A program made the translations under genes and the position numbers. A model generated the notes under the pieces. It did no database searches and was not told where the DNA came from. It saw nothing but the letters and a program-made list of their open reading frames with translations. From assembly GCA_965199705.1 (NCBI GenBank), contig OZ241359.1, positions 2,294,001 through 2,358,000 on the forward strand: DNA of 64,000 nt. The letters are read 5' to 3'. The stretch is from Azophilus sp965199705 (GTDB taxonomy: Bacteria > Pseudomonadota > Gammaproteobacteria > Pseudomonadales > Azotimanducaceae). Shown one piece after another: positions 24,194 through 33,293 of the stretch. Within the stretch, counting starts at the first letter, position 1, and each line of letters starts with the position of its first letter.

Positions 24194-25063
24194 TTAGCTC
24201 AGGTTGTGACCGCCTTCTCGACGACAGTTTGCGCTGGCGGTGCGGCTCCGAACGCGGTAGTAGGGCACGGAGAGGTCTTCAGTGCCCAGTTCCGCCCGAG
24301 GGTCGCTGCCCGCGACCATGATGATGTCGCGGTAGTCGTCGCGCAGGTGTTCGGCAATGCCGCCGGACCATCGCAGAGGCGATTCGGCGCTCATGTAGTG
24401 GTTGACGCAGGAGCGACGGTAGCCGCTGGGCGCCACGTTCGGAAGGGAACGGTGCAGCAGGTAGCCGTGGAAGAAGATGATGCTGCCGCGTTCGACCTCC
24501 ACGGGCACGGCTGTGTCCTCATCGCAGGGAAAGCCGTAGGACTCAGGCGTGTCGTCGAAGCGGGGGTCCTGGTGCTGGCGCATCGCCCAGAGCTTGGCGG
24601 GCTGGTGGGAGCCGGGAATCACCCAGAGGCAGCCGTTGTCGATGGTCGCCGCATCAAGGGCGATCCAGGCGCCGACCAGGCTCGTGTCCGCGGTGGGGAT
24701 GAAGGCTTCGTCCTGATGCCAGGCCTGGCCGGGCATGCCCCTGCCCTTCATGAAGATCATGGATTGCATGCACTTGACGTTCGGGCCGATGATTTCCGTC
24801 AGCACCTGCGTGATGGACGGATGGCCCACATATTCCCGAAAAAGGGCAGAGATCTTGTGGGGGAAGTGAACGGCGATCACCCTGTCGTTGACCTCATCCA
24901 CCGCCCTGCAACGGTCGGTGGCGTTACTGGCGATGACCCCCCGCCGACCCAGGCACACGTCGATAGCCTCCCCGCACAGCCGATCGACTTCGCGCCCGTC
25001 CAGTGCGCCCTCAACCACGCAGAACCCTTGCGCCTGGAACTGTTCGCTGATCGCCGCATCCAT
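24194..25063 (-). CDS. Phytanoyl-CoA dioxygenase (PhyH) family
   Basis: Fe(II)/2-oxoglutarate-dependent oxygenase, 289 residues from ATG 25063 (an upstream GTG at 25072 is the alternative). Metal ligands are visible as the HxD pair in WHQDEAF and the distal His in HGYLLHRSLPN, with the 2-oxoglutarate-anchoring Arg nearby (GYRRSCVNHY). PhyH proteins hydroxylate lipids, amino acids and small natural products, so the substrate is open. Divergent from the serine hydrolase at 25169 and convergent with the envelope operon. A second PhyH gene lies at 38622. Confidence 0.85.
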   Translation of the reverse strand: MDAAISEQFQAQGFCVVEGALDGREVDRLCGEAIDVCLGRRGVIASNATDRCRAVDEVNDRVIAVHFPHKISALFREYVGHPSITQVLTEIIGPNVKCMQSMIFMKGRGMPGQAWHQDEAFIPTADTSLVGAWIALDAATIDNGCLWVIPGSHQPAKLWAMRQHQDPRFDDTPESYGFPCDEDTAVPVEVERGSIIFFHGYLLHRSLPNVAPSGYRRSCVNHYMSAESPLRWSGGIAEHLRDDYRDIIMVAGSDPRAELGTEDLSVPYYRVRSRTASANCRREGGHNLS

Positions 25064-25168
25064 GACGAGCACATTCTACCCAACTTGGAGTTCCGCTTGG
25101 TCTGACCCAAGTCTTTGGGAGTAGAATCCCGGCATGGACCACGGCGTTGAATTGCGCTCCAGGGGCGA

Positions 25169-26470
25169 ATGAACACGCACCAAGCCGCCCGCAAGGCTCG
25201 CCTTGTCGTTGGCGCCAGGGGACTGCTGTTCTGCCTGCTGTTGGGCTGCCAAACGGTCGCTGCGGAGCTGACAGACCCGGCGAAGCTTGATGCCGTGCTT
25301 GATGGCCATGTCGAGCGGGGCTCCCATCCCTTCCTCTATGCCCGCATAGAGGATGACCAAGGCCGTTTGCTCTACGAGCACGGCACGGTGAATGGGCAGC
25401 TGGCGCCGGAGCAGGCCGCGGCTGGCGACACCTGGATGCGCATCTGGTCGATGACCAAGCTCGTCACCACGGTCGTCATTCTGGATTTGGTCGAAGCGGG
25501 AGTTCTCGACCTGGGCGACCCGGTCAGCCGTTTCATTCCCGAGTTCGGGGAACTGCGGGTGGCGGTAGCGCCGGATGGCGGGAGCCTTGCCGCCATCGCT
25601 GCCGATCGGCAGGGCATGGACGCGGCTTGCCCATACGCCGAGGCCGATCTGGCCGCGTCGATGACGGTCGAGGACTTGCTGAACCACAAGGCGGGCTTCT
25701 ACTACGCCACTACCGGCATTGCCTGCCTGGACGAACCCTTGGCGAAGCTGGCCTTGGCGTCGTCGTCCTCCACCGACGAGTTCATCGTCGGGCTGGCTGG
25801 CCTGCCGCTCATTGAGCAGCCCGGCAGCCGCTACCACTACGGCTTGAACACCACCGTGCTCGGATTCGTCGCCGAGCGGGCCACCGGCCGCAGCTTGAAG
25901 CGGCTGGTCGAGGAGCGGATCACCGTTCCCTTCGGGATTCACGGGCTTGAGTTCGAACTGCCCGACGGCGTGACGCTGCCGGGACGCTTCACTGGCGTTG
26001 ACGGCCAGTTGCGGCCAGCGGCAGTCAGCGAACTCGACATCATGGGGCCCGCTGTGCCGCGCTACGAACCCCGGGTGGCACTCCAGTTGGGCGGTGAAGG
26101 CATGATCGCCACCGCGCAAGGATTCGCGGATTTTCTGCAGATCCTGCTGGGCGGCGGGCAATGGAAAGGCCAGCGCCTGCTCGAGGCGGAGACCGTCGCG
26201 GACATGGCCGCCCCGAAAACCCAACTCGACAATCCCTTCGGCCACAGCGGCTACACGCTGTGGATCAACAGTGGTCGTCGCCAGGACGGCAGCATGGGTA
26301 CGGGCGGGCTCTGGATGGGCGGCGGCTACGAAGGCACCCACTACTGGATCGACCCGACCCGCCGACTCATCGGCATCATCATGTCCCAGGTCCACGAAGT
26401 GCCGGAATCCGGGTGGGGGATGGCCGATGCGTTCCGGGAGGAGTTGTACCGGCAGCTTGCCGATCGTTAA
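25169..26470 (+). CDS. Serine hydrolase, beta-lactamase class C/esterase family
   Basis: 433 residues. A signal sequence with a possible lipobox (LLLGC near residue 27) puts it in the periplasm or outer membrane. The SxxK nucleophile motif is WSMTKLVTT near residue 95, the catalytic Tyr region is RYHYGLNTTVLGFVAERATG, and the third motif region is GGYEGTHYWIDPTRRL. This family includes esterases, D-aminopeptidases and penicillin-binding-like hydrolases. Its stop overlaps the stop of the convergent secreted amylase by four bases. A deacylating role on the glycan handled by the neighbouring operon is possible but unproven. Confidence 0.82.
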   Translation: MNTHQAARKARLVVGARGLLFCLLLGCQTVAAELTDPAKLDAVLDGHVERGSHPFLYARIEDDQGRLLYEHGTVNGQLAPEQAAAGDTWMRIWSMTKLVTTVVILDLVEAGVLDLGDPVSRFIPEFGELRVAVAPDGGSLAAIAADRQGMDAACPYAEADLAASMTVEDLLNHKAGFYYATTGIACLDEPLAKLALASSSSTDEFIVGLAGLPLIEQPGSRYHYGLNTTVLGFVAERATGRSLKRLVEERITVPFGIHGLEFELPDGVTLPGRFTGVDGQLRPAAVSELDIMGPAVPRYEPRVALQLGGEGMIATAQGFADFLQILLGGGQWKGQRLLEAETVADMAAPKTQLDNPFGHSGYTLWINSGRRQDGSMGTGGLWMGGGYEGTHYWIDPTRRLIGIIMSQVHEVPESGWGMADAFREELYRQLADR

Positions 26471-29061
26471 CCCGGCTCCCCTCCCACATCGATCAGCAGG
26501 TCGTCCAGTACCTTGGGCGAGCCGGGCGGTGCGCCGCCGAAGGACCAGTCCGAAGGCAACGGCCGAATCTCCGTGTACTCGCCTTCCGGCGAGTGCTCCC
26601 AAGTGGTGACGTAGATGCTCAGGTCCCGCCAATGGGGAACGCCGATCCGTTCGCCCTCGTAGAAAAAGGTCACCGTGCCCGCATCCGGGTCGCTCGTTAT
26701 GCGCGGCGACACGCCGAGCTTCTCTCCCTGTTTGCCCGCTGCCGCGTTGGCGGCGCCATAGAGATAGCTCGCCCAGCCCGAGGCCACATGGGCCAGATCC
26801 CAACGGTGCGTTCCGGGCATGGCCGCGTTCAGCTTCGGCAGCGCGCGCTGGCCTGATGAGGCATCCAGGTCGAAGAAGATGCTGAACACCACATTGTCGA
26901 ACCCGTTGGCCGGAACCCAGTTGGTGGAGACTTCCCCCATGGTCAGTGTCAATTCCAGATTTCGCCCGGCAGTCCGCACCCTGGCGCCCTTGATGTCCTT
27001 CTGCGAGCGGCTTTCCGGTTGCAGGGGCTTCAAGTAGCTGCCGTCGGGGCCCTGATCATCGCCTCGCGCATCCTCGAATGCTTGATCCAGAATCGGCTGA
27101 TCCACGTCACTGACGTAGAAGAACCGCTCCGAGAGCCGGTCGTTTTCGGCATCGTAAACCTGGAGGTGGTTCTCCGTGCGGCCAAAGTCCGCCACCGGCA
27201 CCTCGACCACCCAGCTCCCCTGCTCGTCTGTCTGGAACGGGAGAGCGCCGTCCAGGTCGCCGTTGCGGATGAGCCGCAGATGGCCAGGGCCGTCCGTGCG
27301 CCCGGCCAAGCGGAAGGTCTGGCTGAAGGTTCCGCCGGAGGCCGGTTGGGTGATGGCAATGCGGCTTGGAGACGTTTCGGCATCCGCGGCATCATTGGCT
27401 GTCGCATAGGGTTCGCTGACGAACACGGACCGGGGCGGGAGGGTCGCGGTCACCCGCCCATTGGGGCCGGTCGTCATCGGCCCGGTGAAGTTCAAGGAAA
27501 AAGCGGCCTCCAGATGCCCGCCGGGCCGGGTTCCGAGATTCAACCGGTGCGCCAGAACGGCATGGTCAGCCGTGTTCATCAGCACCACCACCGACTTCTC
27601 GCCCAAACTGCGCCGGTAGGCGAAGAGCCCTGGTCCTGCCGAATCTCCCGCAATCACCCGCAAGCCGCCCCGGGTCAGCACCGAATTGCCGCGCCGCAAG
27701 TCGGCCAGTGCGCGAATGAGCCTGTAGGGCGCCGATTCCGGGTCGAAGGAGCCCTGCTCGTTGTGATGCCCGCCCGCGAATAGCGCCTGGCGCGTCTCGG
27801 TGAGGGCCTGTTCGGTTCCCTGGTAGAGAATGGGAATGCCGGGAATGGTGAACAACAGGGCCAACGCTTGCTCGAACGCGGCGGTGTTGCCGGTGGCCAG
27901 AAAGCGCGGCGTGTCGTGGTTGTCGATGAAGTTGGGCAGGGTGAATGGGTCCGGGAAGAGGTCCATGAACCGCTCCAGCCGATGACCGAGCTGGCTGGTG
28001 GCCTGGCCACGCCCAAGGACGCGCAGTATCTCGAAGTACAGCGGGTAATTCAGCATCGAGTTGAGATTGGGCTTCTCCGCCGTGCCCATGTAGCCCTTGA
28101 GCTTCCGTTCGCCGTCATCCGCAAAAGGCTCCGAGTTGGAAACCACCTCGCCAAAGGTCAGAAAGTGGTCCTTGCCCAGATTGCGCGCATGGGCGTAGAT
28201 GCCGTCGCTGTCGTGCAGGAATCGCCGCCAGAACTCATGCTCGACCAGCATCACGGTGTCGATGCGGAAGGCATCGACTCCGACCTTGCTGATCCAACGC
28301 TTGTAGGTGTCCTTCAACGCTTCGATCACCAGCGGATTTTCGGTATTGAGATCGGCGAGCTGGCCCAGCATGTAGTGGGTCTCCTGATAGCGGTCGGCAA
28401 AGCTCTGGAGGGTCGGCGTCCAATGGTAGATGTTGGCGGCGGCGTGCTCCGGATTCAGCCGGTCGATCATGTGGAAGGGCGGCTGGGTCGGCGCTGGCTG
28501 GTGCGAGTCCGGCTCGAGCAGGCGGAAATTCCTGGCTGTGTCGGTTGCGTCGTAGCCGCCGTCGTAGGTGTAGAAGTTGGCGGTGTGATTGGCGACGATG
28601 TCCTGGATCAGGAACATGCCGCGGCAGTGCAGTTCGTGGGACAGGCGCTGATAGTCAGCCAGGGTGCCGAAGTGGACGTCGATCTGCCGAAAATTGACGG
28701 CCCAGTAGCCGTGCCAGCCTGCGGCTTGGTAGGGCGTGCTCCACCATTGGTTGGCCACTGGCGGCGAGATCCAGATCGCTGTGACGCCCAGGGACTTGAG
28801 GTAGTCCAGCCGATCAATGATGCCTTGCAGGTCACCGCCGTTGAAGTGGGCGCCGCTGCTGGGGTCGTACTCGCCGTGGCCCTGGTCGTTGTTGGTCGGG
28901 TCGCCGTCCTGGAAGCGATCGATGAACAGCATGTAGATGACCTGGTCCTGCCAGGGCGGCGAAGGCGCCTGGAGTTGCAGGTCGTCCGTCGAGCAACCCT
29001 CCTCGGCCGCGGCCAGCGCGGCACAGCAGGCTATCGCGACAGCAAGGATGAGCCTATTCAT
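26467..29061 (-). CDS. Secreted GH13 alpha-amylase with glucodextranase-like C-terminus
   Basis: 864 residues from ATG 29061, which overlaps the sulfatase stop by 8 bp. Signal peptide (MNRLILAVAIACCAALAAA), then a GH13 catalytic barrel: VIYMLFIDRFQDGDP, IQDIVANHTANF, nucleophile in VDAFRIDTVML, acid/base in FLTFGEVVSN, and third Asp in FIDNHDTPRF. After a beta-sandwich domain C the last ~200 residues (FSIFFDLDASSGQ, VSPRITSDPDAGTVTFFYEG, LSIYVTTWEHSPEG) match the glucodextranase C-terminal / DOMON-like carbohydrate-binding type. The enzyme should cut alpha-1,4/1,6 glucans outside the cytoplasm. Last gene of the eight-gene operon. Confidence 0.92.
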   Translation of the reverse strand: MNRLILAVAIACCAALAAAEEGCSTDDLQLQAPSPPWQDQVIYMLFIDRFQDGDPTNNDQGHGEYDPSSGAHFNGGDLQGIIDRLDYLKSLGVTAIWISPPVANQWWSTPYQAAGWHGYWAVNFRQIDVHFGTLADYQRLSHELHCRGMFLIQDIVANHTANFYTYDGGYDATDTARNFRLLEPDSHQPAPTQPPFHMIDRLNPEHAAANIYHWTPTLQSFADRYQETHYMLGQLADLNTENPLVIEALKDTYKRWISKVGVDAFRIDTVMLVEHEFWRRFLHDSDGIYAHARNLGKDHFLTFGEVVSNSEPFADDGERKLKGYMGTAEKPNLNSMLNYPLYFEILRVLGRGQATSQLGHRLERFMDLFPDPFTLPNFIDNHDTPRFLATGNTAAFEQALALLFTIPGIPILYQGTEQALTETRQALFAGGHHNEQGSFDPESAPYRLIRALADLRRGNSVLTRGGLRVIAGDSAGPGLFAYRRSLGEKSVVVLMNTADHAVLAHRLNLGTRPGGHLEAAFSLNFTGPMTTGPNGRVTATLPPRSVFVSEPYATANDAADAETSPSRIAITQPASGGTFSQTFRLAGRTDGPGHLRLIRNGDLDGALPFQTDEQGSWVVEVPVADFGRTENHLQVYDAENDRLSERFFYVSDVDQPILDQAFEDARGDDQGPDGSYLKPLQPESRSQKDIKGARVRTAGRNLELTLTMGEVSTNWVPANGFDNVVFSIFFDLDASSGQRALPKLNAAMPGTHRWDLAHVASGWASYLYGAANAAAGKQGEKLGVSPRITSDPDAGTVTFFYEGERIGVPHWRDLSIYVTTWEHSPEGEYTEIRPLPSDWSFGGAPPGSPKVLDDLLIDVGGEPG

Positions 29062-30499
29062 GAATGCTGATGGCCTGAGGCATGCCCATCTCCTCCTTCC
29101 ACGCCAGGATTCTGCGCTTGAAGCGGCTGACCAGATCGGGCCGAGCGGCAGCGAGGTCACGCGTGCCCCTCGGATCCACGGTCACATCGTAGAGCCGCAT
29201 TTCATCGGCGTCGGCGTACCACAGGAAGTGCCAACGATGGGTGCGCAGGTAGTAGCCTTCCGCTGGCGCCCCCATCATGGCGTCCCGAACCCGGCGGTTG
29301 TCGCTGTAGCCAATCAGTTCGGATCGCTCGTTCAAGCGGTCTCGATTACCCTCAAGCAGGGGTTTCAGCGAACGCCCCCGCAAGTCCGCTGGCGCATCGA
29401 CGCCCACCAGATCCAGCACAGTGGGCACGATGTCGAGCGATGACACCAGGCTCGATTCGTTGAACGAGGCGGTGAGGCGACCCTTCCAGTGGAAGATGAT
29501 GGGGGTGCGCACCGACAGATCGTAGAGGGCGCCCTTGCCGGTGAAGCCGCCGGTGGCCAGTTCGTCGTCCAGGCTGCCGTCTTCGGTCACGTACTCGACA
29601 TTGCCGTCCTGTTCGTAGCCGTTGTCGCTCAGGTAAATGAATAGCGTGTCCTCCAGCAGGCCCCTGGATTCGATGTGGTCCATCAGGTCGCTGACGCCCT
29701 GGTCCCACCAGGTGATGTTGCTGTAGTAGAGCTTGGCGGATTCGGAGAGGTCCTTGTCGGCGTAGAACTTGCTGAAGCGGTAGGGCGCGTCAAGCGGGGT
29801 GTGGGGCAGCATGGGGCCGAACCAGATGAACATGGGCGCTTCGGCGTTCCGGTCGATGAAGTCGTAGAGCGGCGCCATGGTCTCCCGCACCAGTTCGTTG
29901 CCTTGGGCGCCCATCAGTTCATGGAAGAAGGCGTCCGTCCCGAAAAGGGACATGTCCCACCCCGCGGTCATGCCTTCGTCGAAGTGGCCGTTGCGGTAGG
30001 AGTTCTCCCACCACTTGCCCCCCTGCCAGCTCACATAGCCCTTGTCGGCCAAGCGCTTCGGCAAGGTGTCGAAGGTGCGCATGCCGTTGGCCTTGTGCAC
30101 CGTCGTCCATTGCTGTTGCTCGGCGGCGCTCATGTCGTCCCAGTCGGTTTGCTCCCGCAGCGCCTCGATGTGGGCGTTGAGCCGGATCTGGTACTCGATC
30201 GGGTGCAGTCCGGTGGCCAGGGTGCGCAGCGACGGACGGCAATAGGGCGCGGTGGAATGACCGAGCGAAAAGGTCACGCCGCCAGCGGCCAGGGCGTCCA
30301 TGGCCGGCGTGACGACGTTGTCGTCGCCCATGAAACCAAAGTAGGGATAGCCGTGGTCGTCGCCGATCAGCAGCACGATGTTGGGCAGGCGGTCGGCATC
30401 GGCTGCCGCGTCCGGCGCCGGTGCGGCGAGTGCGGACGCGGCCAGACCGACGAGTGTCAGGCAGGCCAGCGCCCTTGGCAGGCTTTCTGCTGGACTCAC
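29054..30499 (-). CDS. Secreted type I sulfatase
   Basis: 481 residues; signal peptide (ALACLTLVGLAASALAAP). Sulfatase fold signatures: metal site LLIGDDHGYPYFG, CRPSLRTLATG at the active-site cysteine, FGPMLPHTPLDAP, and DNGYEQDG. The canonical formylglycine signature is C-x-P-x-R; here the fifth position is Leu and Arg is one residue later (C-R-P-S-L-R), a variant that keeps Cys, Pro and the following TG. Cysteine would still need oxidation to formylglycine by a maturase; none is in this operon. Starts at GTG 30499 with AAGGAG upstream and overlaps the P450 stop by 4 bp. Expected to remove sulfate esters from a polysaccharide. Confidence 0.92.
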   Translation of the reverse strand: MSPAESLPRALACLTLVGLAASALAAPAPDAAADADRLPNIVLLIGDDHGYPYFGFMGDDNVVTPAMDALAAGGVTFSLGHSTAPYCRPSLRTLATGLHPIEYQIRLNAHIEALREQTDWDDMSAAEQQQWTTVHKANGMRTFDTLPKRLADKGYVSWQGGKWWENSYRNGHFDEGMTAGWDMSLFGTDAFFHELMGAQGNELVRETMAPLYDFIDRNAEAPMFIWFGPMLPHTPLDAPYRFSKFYADKDLSESAKLYYSNITWWDQGVSDLMDHIESRGLLEDTLFIYLSDNGYEQDGNVEYVTEDGSLDDELATGGFTGKGALYDLSVRTPIIFHWKGRLTASFNESSLVSSLDIVPTVLDLVGVDAPADLRGRSLKPLLEGNRDRLNERSELIGYSDNRRVRDAMMGAPAEGYYLRTHRWHFLWYADADEMRLYDVTVDPRGTRDLAAARPDLVSRFKRRILAWKEEMGMPQAISIHE

Positions 30500-31659
30500 G
30501 ATGCGGTCTCCTTGTTGTTCCTGGCCACTGGGTGGAGTGCCATCTTCAAGGTCAGATACCCGGTCTGGCGCCGGTAGTCAGGCCACTCCTCGTACTTCGG
30601 CTCACCGGACAGGAAGTCGATGCGCGACACCTTGCGGGCCACCTGACGGAGGACTGACCTCAAGATCAGCCGCGCTTGATGGGCGCCCAGGCAGGTGTGG
30701 GGGCCGGCCCCGTAGGCGACATGGGCGTTGCCGCGCCGATCAAGCCGAACGCGGTCGGCGTCCGGAAACACGGATTCGTCGCGGTTGGCGGCTGCCCAGC
30801 AGAGCGAGGCGCGGTGGCCCGGCGGAACCCGCACCCCGCGGATCTCGGCGCCGCTGGCGCAGGTTCGGCCGATGTGGGTGAGCGGCGAGCAGACCCGCAC
30901 GATCTCTTCGGCAGCGAACCGGATCAGATCCGGCTCGTTGCGTAGTCTTGCCAAGTCGGTCGGCTGGTCGGCGAGATGCGCCAGCGCGAAGGCGATCACC
31001 GAAACCACCGTGTCCCGGCCGCCGGCGAAGGTCAGGATGGCGAAACCCAGAATCTCGGCTTCAGTGAGTTTCCGCCCGTCGTGGGTCGCCTTCGACAGAA
31101 CCCCGAACAGATCCTCGCCGGGATTCTCGGCGGCTTCCTTGAGCGCCCGGTTGAGGTAGCGATAGAGCTCCGTGCGGGAGGCGTCGTCGTAGAGCAGGTT
31201 GGCGCCCCAGTTTTCCCAGAGCCTGCCGTCCTCGGCGGGCCGCTTCAGCATCAGCGCCAGGGCGCGGGATTGCAGCTTGACGGCGAAGTCGCGTATCACC
31301 TCGAACTCGCCCCGTCCAATGACCGAATCAAGGAGCTCACCGGTCAATTCGCCGACGGCTTCGATGACTTCCGGTTGCCGGGGTCGATCGAAGAAGGGCT
31401 GCGCCAGCGCGCGATAGGCCGTGTGCTCGGGCGGATCGGTTTCGATGGGCAGCTCCCGGACGCTGCGAAACGGCTCTTCGCCGGGAATGGGCACTCGGAA
31501 CGGCGCATCCGAACTGAAGGTGCGAAAGTCCCGGGCAGCCCGCCGCACATCGGCATGGCGAAGAATCATGGGGATGGTCTCGCCAGCGAAGTCCGCCGCC
31601 AACAGGCCGCTTGCGGCGCGCGCTGCCTTGAAGGGGTCGGTGAAATCCCAGGTGCTCAC
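30496..31659 (-). CDS. Cytochrome P450
   Basis: 387-residue soluble bacterial P450. I-helix oxygen-binding motif FAGGRDTVV, K-helix ExxR in EEIVRVCSPL, and heme loop YGAGPHTCLGAHQARL with the axial Cys. Starts at GTG 31659 overlapping the alpha-glucosidase stop (GTGA) and ends overlapping the sulfatase start. No ferredoxin or ferredoxin reductase is in the operon, so electrons must come from elsewhere. Its position inside a glycan-utilisation operon is unusual and recalls the P450s that oxidatively demethylate O-methyl sugars in marine polysaccharide clusters; that parallel is inference. Confidence 0.95.
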   Translation of the reverse strand: MSTWDFTDPFKAARAASGLLAADFAGETIPMILRHADVRRAARDFRTFSSDAPFRVPIPGEEPFRSVRELPIETDPPEHTAYRALAQPFFDRPRQPEVIEAVGELTGELLDSVIGRGEFEVIRDFAVKLQSRALALMLKRPAEDGRLWENWGANLLYDDASRTELYRYLNRALKEAAENPGEDLFGVLSKATHDGRKLTEAEILGFAILTFAGGRDTVVSVIAFALAHLADQPTDLARLRNEPDLIRFAAEEIVRVCSPLTHIGRTCASGAEIRGVRVPPGHRASLCWAAANRDESVFPDADRVRLDRRGNAHVAYGAGPHTCLGAHQARLILRSVLRQVARKVSRIDFLSGEPKYEEWPDYRRQTGYLTLKMALHPVARNNKETAS

Positions 31660-33290
31660 GAGGAGCCGCTCCCGCCTTCGCCGAAGAGTCCCACATAGCC
31701 GCTGAACGGCGGCAGGGTGGCCGGACAGCCCCCGGTATCAGCCGTGCAGCCGATGCTGAGTTGGCGCTCGGCTTTCCCGTCGTCGGGCGGCGCCCATTCG
31801 ATGGGCCGATCGGTCAGGTTGAAGGCGCAGAGCGCCCGGCGTTCCCCGCAGCGCCGCTCGAACGCCAGCAGTTTGTCGTTGCCATCAAGGAAGTGCGTCT
31901 CGCCGCTCTTCAGGGCTTCGGAAGCGTCGCGCAAGCGGATGGCTTGGCGAAAGAAACCAAGGGTGGAGTTGGGGTCTTTGTCCTGGCCGTCAACGGCCAG
32001 CCGTCTGTGCTCGTCGGGCAGCGGCAGCCAAGGCTCCGCGCTGGAGAACCCGGCCCCCGCTTCATCGCGGCGCCAAGGCATGGGGGTACGGGCGCCGTCA
32101 CGACCCAGGGTCCGCGGCCAGTTGTTCCTGGCTTCCGGGTCCTGGATCTTGTCGAACGGGATGTCAGCTTGGGTCAGCCCCAGTTCCTCGCCCTGATAGA
32201 CCAGCGTGGTACCGCGCAACGCCATCAGCAGCAGCGCGAAAAGCCGGGTTCTGTGGGCAGGGGCTTGCGCGGGGCGCCAACGGCTGGCCACCCGCGGCAC
32301 ATCATGGTTCGAAAAGGCCCAGCACGGCCAGCCTTCGTCGGGGTCGCCGTTCCACCGCTTGAGCACTCGTCTCACGTTGGCGGCCGTCACCTCATTCATG
32401 CCGAGAAACTCGAATCCGTAGGCGCTGTGCAGCCGCTTCGAGTGGGCGGTGTAGGCCTTCTGGATCGGCACCGGATCACCGGAGCCCACCTCGGCGACCG
32501 TGAACACCTGGCCGAAGGAATCGAAAAGGCGCCGGAACCGCTCCATCAGAGCCAGCATGTCCGGGTGGTTCATGGTGTGTTTCGGCTCCTGCATGTAGTA
32601 GGGCCTGGAGGTGCCGAAGAAGGGTGGCTTGGCCCTAGGGTTGTCCCGCAGGAGGGGGTCGTGCATGCCGTGGTTGAGGGCATCAAGCCGAAATCCGTCC
32701 ACGCCCCGCTCCAGCCAGAAGCGGGCCACGTCCAGCAAGGCTTCCTGCACCGCCGGGAGGTGCAGGTTCAGATGCGGCTGCTCTGGCAGGAAGTTGTGGT
32801 GGTAGTACTGCTCCCGCCTGCCGTCCCAGGTCCAGCCGGGGCCGGTGAACACCGACTGCCAGTTGTTCGGCGGTGAGCCGTCCGGCTTGGGGTCGGCCCA
32901 GACGAACCAGTCCGCCTTGGGGTTGCTGCGGCTCGCGCGGCTCTCCTCGAACCACGGATGCTCATCGGAGGTGTGCGCGTAAACCTGGTCGATGATCACC
33001 TTGAGGCCAAGACGGTGGGCTTTCGCGAGCAGGTCGTCGAAGTCCTCCAGGGCGCCGAACACCGGATCGACGTCCCGGTAGTCCGACACGTCGTAGCCGA
33101 AGTCCTTCATGGGCGAGGTGAAGAAGGGCGAAATCCAGATGCCGTCCACACCGAGGTCGGCGACATACTCAAGCCTTGACGCAATACCCTTGAGGTCGCC
33201 AATGCCGTCGCCGCTGCTGTCCTGAAAGCTGCGCGGGTAAATCTGGTAAATGACGGCGCCGCGCCACCACTCGTTGCAGGGCTGTTTCAA
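31656..33290 (-). CDS. Alpha-glucosidase, GH13 (GH13_23-like)
   Basis: 544 residues, no signal peptide, so cytoplasmic. Motif I is DQVYAHTSDEHPWF, the DQVxxHTSDxHxWF variant found in GH13_23 alpha-glucosidases of the Xanthomonas/Halomonas type; downstream it has DGSPPNNWQSVF, the nucleophile in FRLDALNHGMHD, the acid/base in FTVAEVGSGDP, and AFSNHDVPRV. Expected to release glucose from the non-reducing end of imported alpha-glucosides. Starts with TTG 33290 (GGAGG eight bases upstream), 3 bp after the ABC ATPase gene. Confidence 0.94.
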   Translation of the reverse strand: MKQPCNEWWRGAVIYQIYPRSFQDSSGDGIGDLKGIASRLEYVADLGVDGIWISPFFTSPMKDFGYDVSDYRDVDPVFGALEDFDDLLAKAHRLGLKVIIDQVYAHTSDEHPWFEESRASRSNPKADWFVWADPKPDGSPPNNWQSVFTGPGWTWDGRREQYYHHNFLPEQPHLNLHLPAVQEALLDVARFWLERGVDGFRLDALNHGMHDPLLRDNPRAKPPFFGTSRPYYMQEPKHTMNHPDMLALMERFRRLFDSFGQVFTVAEVGSGDPVPIQKAYTAHSKRLHSAYGFEFLGMNEVTAANVRRVLKRWNGDPDEGWPCWAFSNHDVPRVASRWRPAQAPAHRTRLFALLLMALRGTTLVYQGEELGLTQADIPFDKIQDPEARNNWPRTLGRDGARTPMPWRRDEAGAGFSSAEPWLPLPDEHRRLAVDGQDKDPNSTLGFFRQAIRLRDASEALKSGETHFLDGNDKLLAFERRCGERRALCAFNLTDRPIEWAPPDDGKAERQLSIGCTADTGGCPATLPPFSGYVGLFGEGGSGSS

Positions 33291-33293
33291 TGC

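Noticed and set aside
26467..33290. Ordinary maltose regulon
   Set aside because: P450 and sulfatase genes interrupt the set with overlapping starts, which is not seen in standard maltose operons.
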